A stretch of 64,000 nt of DNA. Source: Rhodococcus sp. IEGM 1379. GTDB lineage: Bacteria > Actinomycetota > Actinomycetes > Mycobacteriales > Mycobacteriaceae. Both the position numbers and the translations under genes were made by a program. The DNA lies in NCBI RefSeq assembly GCF_030056815.1, contig NZ_JASHKR010000002.1, positions 1 through 64,000 on the forward strand. Reading direction: 5' to 3'. The notes beneath the pieces were generated by a model. That model did not search any database. It saw nothing but the letters and a program-made list of their open reading frames with translations, and was not told the DNA's origin. Every line of letters starts with the position of its first letter. The stretch's first letter is position 1. Shown in pieces: positions 1 through 7,892 of the stretch.

Positions 1-636
1 GCTCATGCAGACCTGCATGGAATGCAAGTAGATCGAACGATGTGAGTACACAACACCTTTGGGATCTCCGGTGGTGCCGGAGGTGTAACACATCGCGGCA
101 GCGCTGCGCTCGTCAACCTCGGGCCACGCAAACTCCGTCGGCTGCTCGGCGATCAGGCCCTCGTACGTGTGAACCTCGACGCCCGCGGGAGCCTCGAGGC
201 CCGCAGTGGAGGAGCCCGTCACAATGATGTGCTTGACCGTCGTGAGCGAAGGCAGCTGCGGTGCGAGCAACGGGATGATGGACGGATCGACGATGATCAC
301 ATGATCTTCGGCGTGATTGGCAACGTGGATCAGCTGCTCCGGGAACAACCGGATGTTGAGTGTGTGGAGCACGGCGCCCATCGAAGGGATGGCCAGGTAC
401 GCCTCGAGGTGCTCGGAGTTGTTCCACATGAACGTGGCAACGCGCTGGTCTCCGTCGACGCCCAATCCGCGCAGAGCGTGAGCGAGCTGAGCGCAGCGCT
501 TCCCGACCTCGGCATAGGTCAGTCGGCGAGGGCCGGCTTCAGTCCAGGTCACAACCTCGGCATCGCCGTGCACCGCGGCGCCGTGGCGCAGAATTTGAGC
601 AATGGAGAGTGGGGCGTCTTGCATCGTGCTCAGCAT
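1..636 (-). CDS. Acyl-CoA synthetase (AMP-forming), N-terminal part
   Basis: The frame is open for 212 codons and runs off the left edge, so only the N-terminal part of a fatty-acyl-CoA ligase is present. The start is ATG at 636, with AGGAG just upstream; an internal ATG at 624 is an alternative. The protein reads MLSTMQDAPLSIAQILRHG, then RLTYAEVGKRC, typical of the ANL superfamily N-domain, and near the edge it carries the P-loop-like AMP-binding motif CYTSGTTGDPKGVVYSHRS. Such enzymes activate a fatty or related carboxylic acid with ATP and CoA. The chain length of the substrate cannot be told from this part. It lies about 100 bases from the dihydroxyacetone kinase gene on the same strand. 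Confidence 0.9.
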   Translation of the reverse strand, partial: MLSTMQDAPLSIAQILRHGAAVHGDAEVVTWTEAGPRRLTYAEVGKRCAQLAHALRGLGVDGDQRVATFMWNNSEHLEAYLAIPSMGAVLHTLNIRLFPEQLIHVANHAEDHVIIVDPSIIPLLAPQLPSLTTVKHIIVTGSSTAGLEAPAGVEVHTYEGLIAEQPTEFAWPEVDERSAAAMCYTSGTTGDPKGVVYSHRSIYLHSMQVCMS

Positions 637-733
637 TGGCTGCTCCTGGTTGTCATGCGATCCTGTGCTTTCCAGACAGGTCACAAGCGACGTGCGTGTG
701 ATGCCAGATTAACCACACTTCTTTAACTGATGT

Positions 734-2407
734 TTAGTGACCCGCCCCACACTCGAAGAACCAGGCAATTACCAGCGCGCCCGGATCGATCACCCCGCGC
801 GCGGCCTCACCCACGTAACTTGCGCGGCCTCGATTGGCGATCATCGCTTCAGTTGATTCGGCGCCGGCGTGGGCGGCGTCTGCAGCCTGGTGCAGTGCGG
901 TGTCGTATTTGGTGCCGGACCGAACTGCTTCCTCGAGTGCCTCGACGGCGGGGACTATCGCATCCACCATCGTCTTGTCGCCGGGGCGTGCACCGCCGAG
1001 GGTGGTGATGTTGTCGAGGCCGGCTCGCGCAGCGGTGGTGACGGCCGCGAGATCGAACCTCCCGTTGCCCGCTGCGCGGTAGAAATGCCGGAACCAGATG
1101 CCGAACAATGCGCCGGACGTCCCGCCTGCGTGCCCGAGGTATGCCTGCGAAATAGCATCGAATGCGGTTGACGTGGAGTAGGAATCCCTCATCGCAGTGA
1201 GGTCCAACTGTTCAAGGGCCGCCACCATGTTGGTTCCGAAGTCGCCGTCGCCGGCTCGGCGGTCCAAGTCGGTGAGTGCTGGTTCCTGATCGAGCACCTT
1301 CTGAGCCCAATCGGCTACCCAAGGTCCTGCTGATTCGTCGCCCCTCGGGGTTGAGGGAGGGGTGTACGAGGGGCCGAAGGATCCGCTCGGACCAACTGCC
1401 GAGTACGTTCTTGCCGGCGAATTGGGCCATGCTGGAGCACTGCACGGAGCGTCCCAGAATTCGAGGACTTGGTCGTCGACCCGCACGAGGGTGATGGAGG
1501 CTCCGGCCATATTGAGCGCCGTGACAAAAGTTCCGACCATCGGACGCTCGATGCGAATTCCCTTCTGGTCCAGATATTCTCCGAGTTCTGCGAACAACAA
1601 CTGCAATTCCAGCGGATGGGTGGCGCCCAAGCCGTTGACTACAGCGATCACACGATCGCCGCGGACAAGTTGGAGTGAGTCGATGATCGGATCGGTCAGT
1701 CGACGTACCAGTTCGGGTGCTGGCAGAGCGTCGACGCGTTCCCGACCGCGCTCGCCGTGGATTCCGATCCCCAGTTCCATGTGGCCTGCCGGCAGGTCGA
1801 ACGACGACTCCGTTGCGCCCGGGAGCGTGCACGGTGCCAGTGCGACGGCCATGCTGCGTGCAGATTCGGCAACTCGTCGGCCTATCCGCACCACCTCCGG
1901 CAAACTGTGGCCGCGATCGGCCGCTGCGCCGCATACCTTTTCGACTACGACGGTGGCTGCAGTGCCTCGACGCCCGGGGCCGCTGCCGTCAGCTCGTTCC
2001 GAGGCCACATCGTCGTCGACCAGGACAACATCAGCGTCAATGGCGTCCTCACGCAGCAACTCTCGTGCGATACCGAAATTCATGACATCGCCGGTGTAGT
2101 TCTTCACGATGTGCAGGACACCCCCGCCGACGTCGACGGCTTTGGACGCCTCGTGAATCTGGAGCGCGTTGGGTGAGGTGAATACCAGGCCGGGGCAGAC
2201 GGCAGTCAGTATGCCCGCGCCGATGAATCCGGCATGCAGCGGTTCATGTCCCGATCCGCCGCCAGAGACGATGGCGACTTGCCCGCGCGGAAGAGGCTGT
2301 GCCCGCGTGAGGTATCCGGGGTCGGGATTCCAGGCAATATCGTCGGTGGACGCGATCAATCCACGAAGTGCATCGGGGACAAAGGTCTTCGCGCTGCGCA
2401 TGAACAT
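734..2407 (-). CDS. dhaK: Dihydroxyacetone kinase, fused DhaK-DhaL
   Basis: A 557-residue protein with the single-chain ATP-dependent architecture: an N-terminal DhaK substrate domain (IVSGGGSGHEPLHAGF near residue 45, and GHMELGIGIHGERG near 210, whose His would bind the substrate covalently) followed by a DhaL domain with the Mg-ATP motif RRAGDGDFGTNM near residue 390. It phosphorylates dihydroxyacetone to DHAP for entry into glycolysis. Full length for the family. The start codon is uncertain: ATG at 2407 or 2401, neither with a clear Shine-Dalgarno. No PTS partner (DhaM) lies nearby, in line with the ATP-dependent type. Confidence 0.93.
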   Translation of the reverse strand: MFMRSAKTFVPDALRGLIASTDDIAWNPDPGYLTRAQPLPRGQVAIVSGGGSGHEPLHAGFIGAGILTAVCPGLVFTSPNALQIHEASKAVDVGGGVLHIVKNYTGDVMNFGIARELLREDAIDADVVLVDDDVASERADGSGPGRRGTAATVVVEKVCGAAADRGHSLPEVVRIGRRVAESARSMAVALAPCTLPGATESSFDLPAGHMELGIGIHGERGRERVDALPAPELVRRLTDPIIDSLQLVRGDRVIAVVNGLGATHPLELQLLFAELGEYLDQKGIRIERPMVGTFVTALNMAGASITLVRVDDQVLEFWDAPCSAPAWPNSPARTYSAVGPSGSFGPSYTPPSTPRGDESAGPWVADWAQKVLDQEPALTDLDRRAGDGDFGTNMVAALEQLDLTAMRDSYSTSTAFDAISQAYLGHAGGTSGALFGIWFRHFYRAAGNGRFDLAAVTTAARAGLDNITTLGGARPGDKTMVDAIVPAVEALEEAVRSGTKYDTALHQAADAAHAGAESTEAMIANRGRASYVGEAARGVIDPGALVIAWFFECGAGH

Positions 2408-2455
2408 GGTTTGAGCGTAGGTGGACTTGATCGCCTAGGCGACGGTTATGTGCGC

Positions 2456-3229
2456 TCAGGTAACCACAATCACCTGGAACACCACAAACGCCGCGACCGC
2501 GAAGATCAAGTAGGCGAACCACTTCTGTAAACGAGCCCTGTCGATGCGTTGGCCGAACCGGCCGGCTACAAGTGACCCAGCGATTGCGGTGACGGTGAAT
2601 GCCGCGACCACTCCCCAGTCCAGGGTGAGATCCCCGAGGTAAGCGACCAAGCCCGAACCGGAGTTGGCGGTCACAATTACCAACGACGTGCCAACCGCGA
2701 CGGACATCTCGATACCCAGCAGCAATACCAGCGCCGGGACGATGAGAAAGCCACCACCAACGCCGAAGAGTCCTGTCAGGAACCCGACACCCAGGCCTGC
2801 GGGGATGGCGCGCGAGGTGCACCGACGCCAGTTGATGCCCGAGCCTTCGACGCGGCACGCGGTTCCGGTGCCGGAGGTTTCCGACAGCATCCGGATTCCC
2901 GCGACAACCATGACCGCGGCAAAGCCCGTCATCGTGACAGCGGGAGGAAGTATCCGGTTTACTGCACCGCCCGCGAAGGCGGCGAGAAACCCGGTGGCGG
3001 CAAAGACTGCGGCTACGCGCCATTGAACTTGTCGGGCGGCAACTTTGGGGATGGCACCGAACAGTGACGCGATGCCGACCACCAACAATGACATCGGTAC
3101 GGCTTGCTCGAGGGGAATGCCCAAGGCATAGACCAGGACCGGAACTGCGAGTATTGATCCGCCGCCACCGAGAAGCCCCAGCAGGATCCCGATGACGGAA
3201 CCCAGTGCCAGGGTCAGGGTGAGCGTCAT
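2456..3229 (-). CDS. TauE/SafE family sulfite/sulfur anion exporter
   Basis: A 257-residue integral membrane protein with the TauE/SafE duplicated pattern: LLGLLGGGGSILAVPVLVY at the N-terminus and a second copy, LTGLFGVGGGFLIVPALVLLL, near residue 150. About eight hydrophobic segments are visible. The family exports sulfite, sulfoacetate or related anions. The ATG is four bases after the stop of the Cys-rich small gene, and both follow a CstB-like gene, so it is probably the last gene of a sulfide/persulfide detoxification operon. In Staphylococcus aureus a TauE homologue sits in the CstR-controlled cst operon, which supports this role by analogy. Confidence 0.9.
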   Translation of the reverse strand: MTLTLTLALGSVIGILLGLLGGGGSILAVPVLVYALGIPLEQAVPMSLLVVGIASLFGAIPKVAARQVQWRVAAVFAATGFLAAFAGGAVNRILPPAVTMTGFAAVMVVAGIRMLSETSGTGTACRVEGSGINWRRCTSRAIPAGLGVGFLTGLFGVGGGFLIVPALVLLLGIEMSVAVGTSLVIVTANSGSGLVAYLGDLTLDWGVVAAFTVTAIAGSLVAGRFGQRIDRARLQKWFAYLIFAVAAFVVFQVIVVT

Positions 3230-3233
3230 TTAC

Positions 3234-3386
3234 CTACCGCCGGAACAAGTTCTCGAAGAAGCCACTCGGGCGCTCGCACGTACAACGCTGGGCCGAGGGC
3301 ACCGACCTCATGACGTCGTCGACATGCTGGCCGCAGCCGCTCCAGGTGGTTTTCGAGCAGGTAGAGCAGGTGGCGGGGGAACACAT
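3234..3386 (-). CDS. Cys-rich 50-residue protein in sulfur operon
   Basis: A small ORF of 50 codons with a strong Shine-Dalgarno (GAAGGAG, 7 bases before ATG 3386). It sits between the CstB-like and TauE genes, four bases from the latter. The protein starts MCSPATCSTCSKTTWSGCG and has six Cys (2, 7, 10, 18, 35, 37) and His21, so a metal-binding knuckle (CxxC, CxxH, CxC) is likely. Similar small proteins with the CxTCxKTTWxGCGxH pattern occur in other actinobacteria as hypothetical proteins (from memory). Function unknown; a zinc or persulfide-binding role is inferred only from the cysteines and the operon. Confidence 0.82.
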   Translation of the reverse strand: MCSPATCSTCSKTTWSGCGQHVDDVMRSVPSAQRCTCERPSGFFENLFRR

Positions 3387-3412
3387 GGTCTTCTCCTTCA
3401 AATGGTGGATGG

Positions 3413-4780
3413 TTAAGCGTCGAGCCAGGCGTTGTAACCTCCGGCCAGGTCACTGACATGTTCGAGGCCCTGTGCGCGTATCAATGAAGCGGCGACGCTG
3501 GATCGCCACCCGCCGGCGCAGTGGACGATCACGGGACGATGTGTCGGTAATTCGTCTATCCGAGAGCGTAATTGAGCGAGAGGTATAGATACAGAGCCGG
3601 CGATGGTGCCGAACTCTCGCTCACCGGGGTTGCGAATGTCGACGAGGGTGACGGCGTCGTCGGCGAGTAATTGTGCCAACTCAGACACGGTGGTGCGCGG
3701 AGCGGTCTGCACGAGGTCGGTCAATTCCGCCGGAAAGGTGCCGTCGGCGAAGGAGTTGACAAAACCGATGACGTTGTCGGATCCGATGCGTGACAGGCGT
3801 TTAGCGGCTTCCTGCTCTTCTCCGGGGTAGGTGATGACGATTATCCGGTCGCCGATTTCGGCCACCATACCTCCGGTCTCTGCGAAGCGTCCGTCGAATC
3901 CGACGTTGACAGTTCCGGCAAGGTGGCCGGCCGCGAAGTCCTCGACGTTGCGAGCGTCGAGGATTACTGTGCCTGAAGATATTTCGGCTCGTAGATCCGC
4001 GTCGCTCAGCTCCGGAACAACCCGTGCGGGATCGAGTAGCGTGAGGGCACTTTTGTTCAGCGCGACGTCGGTGGCGAAGTACGACGGAACGGAAGGCTGT
4101 CCGTTGGTGATCATGTCGACAAAGCTGTCTTCGTTCATCGGAGCGACGGAGGGGTTGGTGCGTCGTTGCTCACCGATAGTGGAGGTCAATTGGTCCGACA
4201 TGTTCTTGCCGCAGGATGAACCGGCGCCGTGTGCAGGCATGACGGTCACGGAATCCGGCAGTGCCAGAAGGACATTGTGGATGGTTCGGTACATCGCTCG
4301 CGCCAGATCAGTATTGGTCCCGTCTCCGAGATTGGCGAGGTCGGGGCGTCCGACGTCGCCGATGAACAGTGAATCGCCGGTCAGTACTGCAGTCGGTACG
4401 GCGTCGGTGTTTTCGCGGATCAACAGACTGATCGATTCCCAGGTATGACCGGGCGTCGAGAGGATCTCGATATCGACTTCGCCGAGTGAAATGTGCTCGC
4501 CGTGAGCGAGTCTTTTGATGGGGTACTCGGTTTCAGCAGGCTCGCCGAAAGCGATCCAGGCATCGGAGGCGTCGCGCAGTTCGAGGTGGCCGGAGACGAA
4601 GTCGGCATGGAAGTGAGTGTTGACGACTCCCACGATTTTCAGGCCGTAGCGCTTTGCGTCTTCGAGGTAGTCGTCGACGTCGCGGCGGGGGTCGACGACG
4701 ATGGCCGTTCCACTGCTCTCGTCGCCGATCAGGTAAGAGGCGTGCGAGAGGCATTCGATGTAGTACTGCTCGAGAATCAT
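3413..4780 (-). CDS. Metallo-beta-lactamase/rhodanese fusion, CstB-like persulfide dioxygenase-sulfurtransferase
   Basis: The start is ATG 4780 (MILEQYYIECLSHASYLIGD), preceded by CAGGAG; the frame extends upstream to 4843, but that part covers the promoter operator. The 455 residues hold an ETHE1-type metallo-beta-lactamase domain (NTHFHADFVSGH, later TPGH, TGDSLFIGDVGRPD and PAHGAGSSCG), then a first rhodanese-like domain whose active-site position reads ITYPGEE without Cys, then a second rhodanese with an intact loop VHCAGGWRSS (Cys near residue 421). This MBL-pseudorhodanese-rhodanese order is that of staphylococcal CstB, which oxidises persulfides to thiosulfate. The same role is inferred here. 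First gene of a three-gene operon with the Cys-rich protein and TauE. Confidence 0.9.
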   Translation of the reverse strand: MILEQYYIECLSHASYLIGDESSGTAIVVDPRRDVDDYLEDAKRYGLKIVGVVNTHFHADFVSGHLELRDASDAWIAFGEPAETEYPIKRLAHGEHISLGEVDIEILSTPGHTWESISLLIRENTDAVPTAVLTGDSLFIGDVGRPDLANLGDGTNTDLARAMYRTIHNVLLALPDSVTVMPAHGAGSSCGKNMSDQLTSTIGEQRRTNPSVAPMNEDSFVDMITNGQPSVPSYFATDVALNKSALTLLDPARVVPELSDADLRAEISSGTVILDARNVEDFAAGHLAGTVNVGFDGRFAETGGMVAEIGDRIIVITYPGEEQEAAKRLSRIGSDNVIGFVNSFADGTFPAELTDLVQTAPRTTVSELAQLLADDAVTLVDIRNPGEREFGTIAGSVSIPLAQLRSRIDELPTHRPVIVHCAGGWRSSVAASLIRAQGLEHVSDLAGGYNAWLDA

Positions 4781-4823
4781 CTGTGCGCTCCTGGTCTGCT
4801 GGGTTCGAACTCCATAGTGCCAG

Positions 4824-4839
4824 ATACCCCCGGGGGTAT
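4824..4839. promoter_or_regulatory. CsoR/CstR-type operator palindrome
   Basis: ATACCCCCGGGGGTAT is a perfect 16-bp palindrome, 44 bases upstream of the CstB-like start codon and in the only gap of the region. Operators of the CsoR/RcnR family (copper CsoR, persulfide CstR) have G/C-tract dyads flanked by TA steps, which fits both the sequence and the regulated genes. No CsoR-family gene is present in the window, so the repressor would act in trans. Confidence 0.7.
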
Positions 4840-4878
4840 GCATCTATCCGTGATGAACACCACCGAGGTGCAAAAATG

Positions 4879-6303
4879 TCAGATACCGGTTTCGGCGGCG
4901 ATCCTGCCGCTGGCAACAGCTTTACGCAGTTCTGAGTGATCTCGTTCCGTCTGGTCGGCATACAGTCGCGCGAAGCGGGCGAGTGCGGTGTCGACCACGT
5001 CGGAGGAGCCCAGGTATCCCGAAATCAATGACGCGCCACTGGTCCGGGCATGACCCTTGGCCAACAGTCGACCGCAGATCGCAACGTAGTCGGTCAGCGC
5101 CGACGCGTCGATGTTGTTGAGATCCACCGAACCCTTCATGTTGCGGAACTGGCGGACGTAGTACTGGCGATCATCGACCGTGCACCAGCCGAGCAGGGGA
5201 TCGCTGACGGTTTGAAGGGCTTGCTGATACTCGGCGACGCGTCGCCCCTGGTGGTCATGCCACGCGGACTTGCCGTGAACGAACGGGGCGACGACGGATC
5301 GGCGAGCCTGCTTGAGTTGCAGGAACAGAACGTCGTCCGGGATGCTGCCTTCGCAGAGCGCGACATAGGCGCGGAGTGCAACGCTACCGACGCCAACAAC
5401 GCGATGAGCGACGTCGACGACGTTGTAGCCGGAAACCACTCGCCGCCAGTGTGGCGCAAGGGTTTCGAGGTACTCATCCAGCCCCTGCAGTAAGAAACCG
5501 GTGTCCCGATCGGTGAGATGAGTAGTCAGCGGCGGGTTTTCGAGGAGTTTTCGCTGTCTGTATTCTTGGACGGTGAAGCGAGACAGCGCATGATCGCTGG
5601 TGCGTTTGCGGGCGCGCCCGGCGGCACGCGCGATCTCTGCCTGCAGTCCGGGATCGGTGACGTGGGCGGTGAGGCCGTCGAGATTGACGCGGTCGAACGA
5701 TCGGCCGAAGAGTGGGCGTTCTGCGAGTGTGGCCAGGTGGTTGCGATACGCCGAGGTGCACGAGACTGTTGCACTCTCACACTGGCTTTCAGTGAAGCCG
5801 TTCTGGCGGCCGGCCACCCAGATGCTCGCGACCAACCGTCGTAGATCCCATTCCCAGGGACCGGGATGAGCTTCGTCGAAATCGTTGAGGTCGATGACCA
5901 GTTCGCGTTCGGGGGAGCCGTAGAAACCGAAATTACCGACATGCGCGTCGCCGCAAATGACGGGATTGATGCCGGTAGACGGCAACGTCGAAAGGTCTTC
6001 GGCCATCAAACCTGCTGTGCCGCGAAGGAATCCGTACGGCGACGCAACCATGCGTCCGACCCGGATGGGAACCAGCCAATCGAGTCGACCCTCGTGGGCG
6101 GTATTCACCTGATCTACGGGATCGCGACGAGTGGTCGGGGGAGACCAATCTCCGAGCGCGGATCGCGGCACCTGCTTGCGAAGGTTCTTGCCGATCGCGC
6201 GACGCTCACTTCGAGGAGTTTGCCGAGTGCGCAGTGTCGCTTTGCCGTCCGGTTCGACCTCGATGTCGGCGATCTGGCCGACAGGCCTGGGGGACGGGTC
6301 CAT
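4879..6303 (-). CDS. DUF2252 family protein (kinase-like fold)
   Basis: A 474-residue protein starting at ATG 6303 with an excellent GAAGGAG site. It carries the DUF2252 hallmarks GFLRGTAGLMAEDL, ICGDAHVGNFGFYGS and LVIDLNDFDEAHPGPWEWDL. The HxxN-like catalytic loop and the following DFD resemble aminoglycoside phosphotransferase/protein-kinase active sites, so a small-molecule or protein kinase activity is possible but not established for the family. It ends about 100 bases upstream of the sulfur operon on the same strand, with the operator in between, so it is probably a separate transcript. Confidence 0.85.
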   Translation of the reverse strand: MDPSPRPVGQIADIEVEPDGKATLRTRQTPRSERRAIGKNLRKQVPRSALGDWSPPTTRRDPVDQVNTAHEGRLDWLVPIRVGRMVASPYGFLRGTAGLMAEDLSTLPSTGINPVICGDAHVGNFGFYGSPERELVIDLNDFDEAHPGPWEWDLRRLVASIWVAGRQNGFTESQCESATVSCTSAYRNHLATLAERPLFGRSFDRVNLDGLTAHVTDPGLQAEIARAAGRARKRTSDHALSRFTVQEYRQRKLLENPPLTTHLTDRDTGFLLQGLDEYLETLAPHWRRVVSGYNVVDVAHRVVGVGSVALRAYVALCEGSIPDDVLFLQLKQARRSVVAPFVHGKSAWHDHQGRRVAEYQQALQTVSDPLLGWCTVDDRQYYVRQFRNMKGSVDLNNIDASALTDYVAICGRLLAKGHARTSGASLISGYLGSSDVVDTALARFARLYADQTERDHSELRKAVASGRIAAETGI

Positions 6304-6377
6304 GTCGGTCTCCTTCGTCGGGCGTACGAACTCGCGCTCGATAGTATGCCCGCGCGGTCAGGCGCCGATGAGGAGAG

Positions 6378-6701
6378 TCAGTCTGTGGCCTGCGCTATCA
6401 ATTCGACTGTCCGGTCTGCACACACGAAGGGATCGGGCATGCGGCCGAGTCCGAGGCATTCGATGACCGAGAACGACGAGTTCGGTGTGTCTTCGACGCC
6501 GAGAGCCCAACCGAAATAGTGGTTCCAGGCCAAGACCGCTCGGTGGCCACTGTGAGGGGGAAGTTCGCCGGGCAATACGAGAACTGCGTCGAACGCGGGA
6601 CAATCGCACCAGACAACAGATTCGGCAAATACCGAGGCTGCGACTGCGACGACATAACGTTGGCACGTCGACGCACTGGGTAACGCGATGTGAGCGGTCA
6701 T
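6378..6701 (-). CDS. DUF6292-like small protein
   Basis: 107 residues starting at ATG 6701, which has a strong GGAGGA site. The pattern YVVAVAASVFAESVVWCDCP, then LPGELPPHSGHRAVLAWNHYFGW, resembles the actinobacterial DUF6292 family: a small domain with conserved W, D and HGW-like residues and unknown function. The assignment is from memory of that pattern and is tentative. It lies between the Lrp regulator and DUF2252 genes, all on the minus strand, with 60-75 base gaps. Confidence 0.75.
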   Translation of the reverse strand: MTAHIALPSASTCQRYVVAVAASVFAESVVWCDCPAFDAVLVLPGELPPHSGHRAVLAWNHYFGWALGVEDTPNSSFSVIECLGLGRMPDPFVCADRTVELIAQATD

Positions 6702-6765
6702 GATTCGGTCCTCCGGTCAGGTGCCCACTCTGGGGTGCCCCTTCCGCTCGAAGAGAAAACCCGAT

Positions 6766-7668
6766 TCAGTCCCGAACGTCGAGGCTGCGCGCGTAGTGCT
6801 CTTTGAAGACCTCGAGGTGCGCCCAGGACTCCAAGCCACTGACGCCGTCGATTCCCCGAATGCGTTCGGACAGTGCGTGGAGATCGTTGGACGAATTGGC
6901 GGCAACCGTCGCGATGACGTCGTAGCGACCAAGCGTCCGAGCCAGGAATTCGATTCCCGGCAGCGCCTCGATTTCGGACACGGCGGCGTCGTCGCGGGAG
7001 CCGAGATTTACTCCGATGCCCATTGCGAGAGTGCGCCCGCCGCCGCGACGCTTCACGACGGCTCCCACGCGAAGTGCGGTGCTCGCGATCAGATGGTTGA
7101 CGCGATTGCGTACGGCACTCGGCGAGAGCCCGGCGTGTTCGGCCAGTTCGAGAAACGGCATACGTCCATTGCCTTCTAGCAGTTCGATCAATGCGATATC
7201 TACCGAGTCGAGTCGTATATCTGCTTGTAAAGCGCTGTCCGGCATAAAGATTCCCCGGACAACGTCGACATAGACCAAGGTGCTCACAGATCTCACTCCC
7301 GGCTGTGAGCGGAGTTCGGCAATTGCCCGGTACAACTCGTCGTGGTTGGGGACTCGAAGTTCCGCAATCACGTTGTACTGCCCGCTGACTGCCGAAATGT
7401 ACACAGCCGATTCGGATTCGATCAATGTGTCGATGACTGGTGTGAGTGAGCCGGACACGGCAATGGATACGTGTGCCAGCGCTTTCAGTCCGAGGAGTTG
7501 GGGATGCGCGACGGCGACCACGGCGACGGTGCCCGACTCCACCAGCCACTGGACCCGGGTGGATACGGCTGATCTGGGTGCGTCGACGGCTGCGGACAGC
7601 TCACGGTAGGTGGCTCGGCCGTTCTTCTGAAGTGCCGCGATGAGCTTGGAATCCAGATCTACGGTCAC
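6766..7668 (-). CDS. Lrp/AsnC family regulator with duplicated domains
   Basis: A 300-residue protein made of two successive Lrp/AsnC units: an HTH (LDSKLIAALQKNGRATYREL, then DAPRSAVSTRVQWL) plus ligand-sensing RAM domain, repeated from about residue 155 (LDSVDIALIELLEGNGRMPF, SPSAVRNRVNHL). Standard Lrp proteins are about 150 residues, so this is the fused double form common in actinobacteria. It is transcribed divergently from the amidohydrolase/MHS transporter operon across a 224-base gap and is the obvious candidate regulator of that pair. The ligand may be the imported substrate (inference). Confidence 0.9.
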   Translation of the reverse strand: MTVDLDSKLIAALQKNGRATYRELSAAVDAPRSAVSTRVQWLVESGTVAVVAVAHPQLLGLKALAHVSIAVSGSLTPVIDTLIESESAVYISAVSGQYNVIAELRVPNHDELYRAIAELRSQPGVRSVSTLVYVDVVRGIFMPDSALQADIRLDSVDIALIELLEGNGRMPFLELAEHAGLSPSAVRNRVNHLIASTALRVGAVVKRRGGGRTLAMGIGVNLGSRDDAAVSEIEALPGIEFLARTLGRYDVIATVAANSSNDLHALSERIRGIDGVSGLESWAHLEVFKEHYARSLDVRD

Positions 7669-7761
7669 TGTGCCTCAACTTTTTCAGAGATTTTTGTGTC
7701 GATACCAACCATAATAAGAATCGCACACGGCCTGTATTTATGCGAATAAGTGCAAAAGTGA

Positions 7762-7773
7762 TCACAAATGTGA
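7762..7773. promoter_or_regulatory. Candidate operator in lrp-amidohydrolase divergent region
   Basis: The inverted repeat TCACA-AA-TGTGA lies next to the small palindrome GTGATCAC (7758-7765), in an AT-rich part of the 224-base divergent intergenic region. Its position suits a regulator controlling both directions, such as the adjacent Lrp protein. It is short, so chance is possible. The rest of the gap (7669-7892) shows only AT-rich promoter-like sequence. Confidence 0.35.
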
Positions 7774-7892
7774 ACATAAACGCTGTAGGCCGCACGGTAT
7801 GAGACTTTGGTGCGTTGCAACCCTGCTGGTCAGGGCGTAGTTTTCGCTCATTGCACTAGTGACCTGCACCACGATCTTCACGAAGGACCCTC

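Noticed and set aside
3226-3459. 77-codon minus-strand frame overlapping the Cys-rich gene
   Set aside because: It has no ribosome binding site and overlaps both neighbours; the 50-codon frame at 3234-3386 has a strong site and a sensible Cys pattern.
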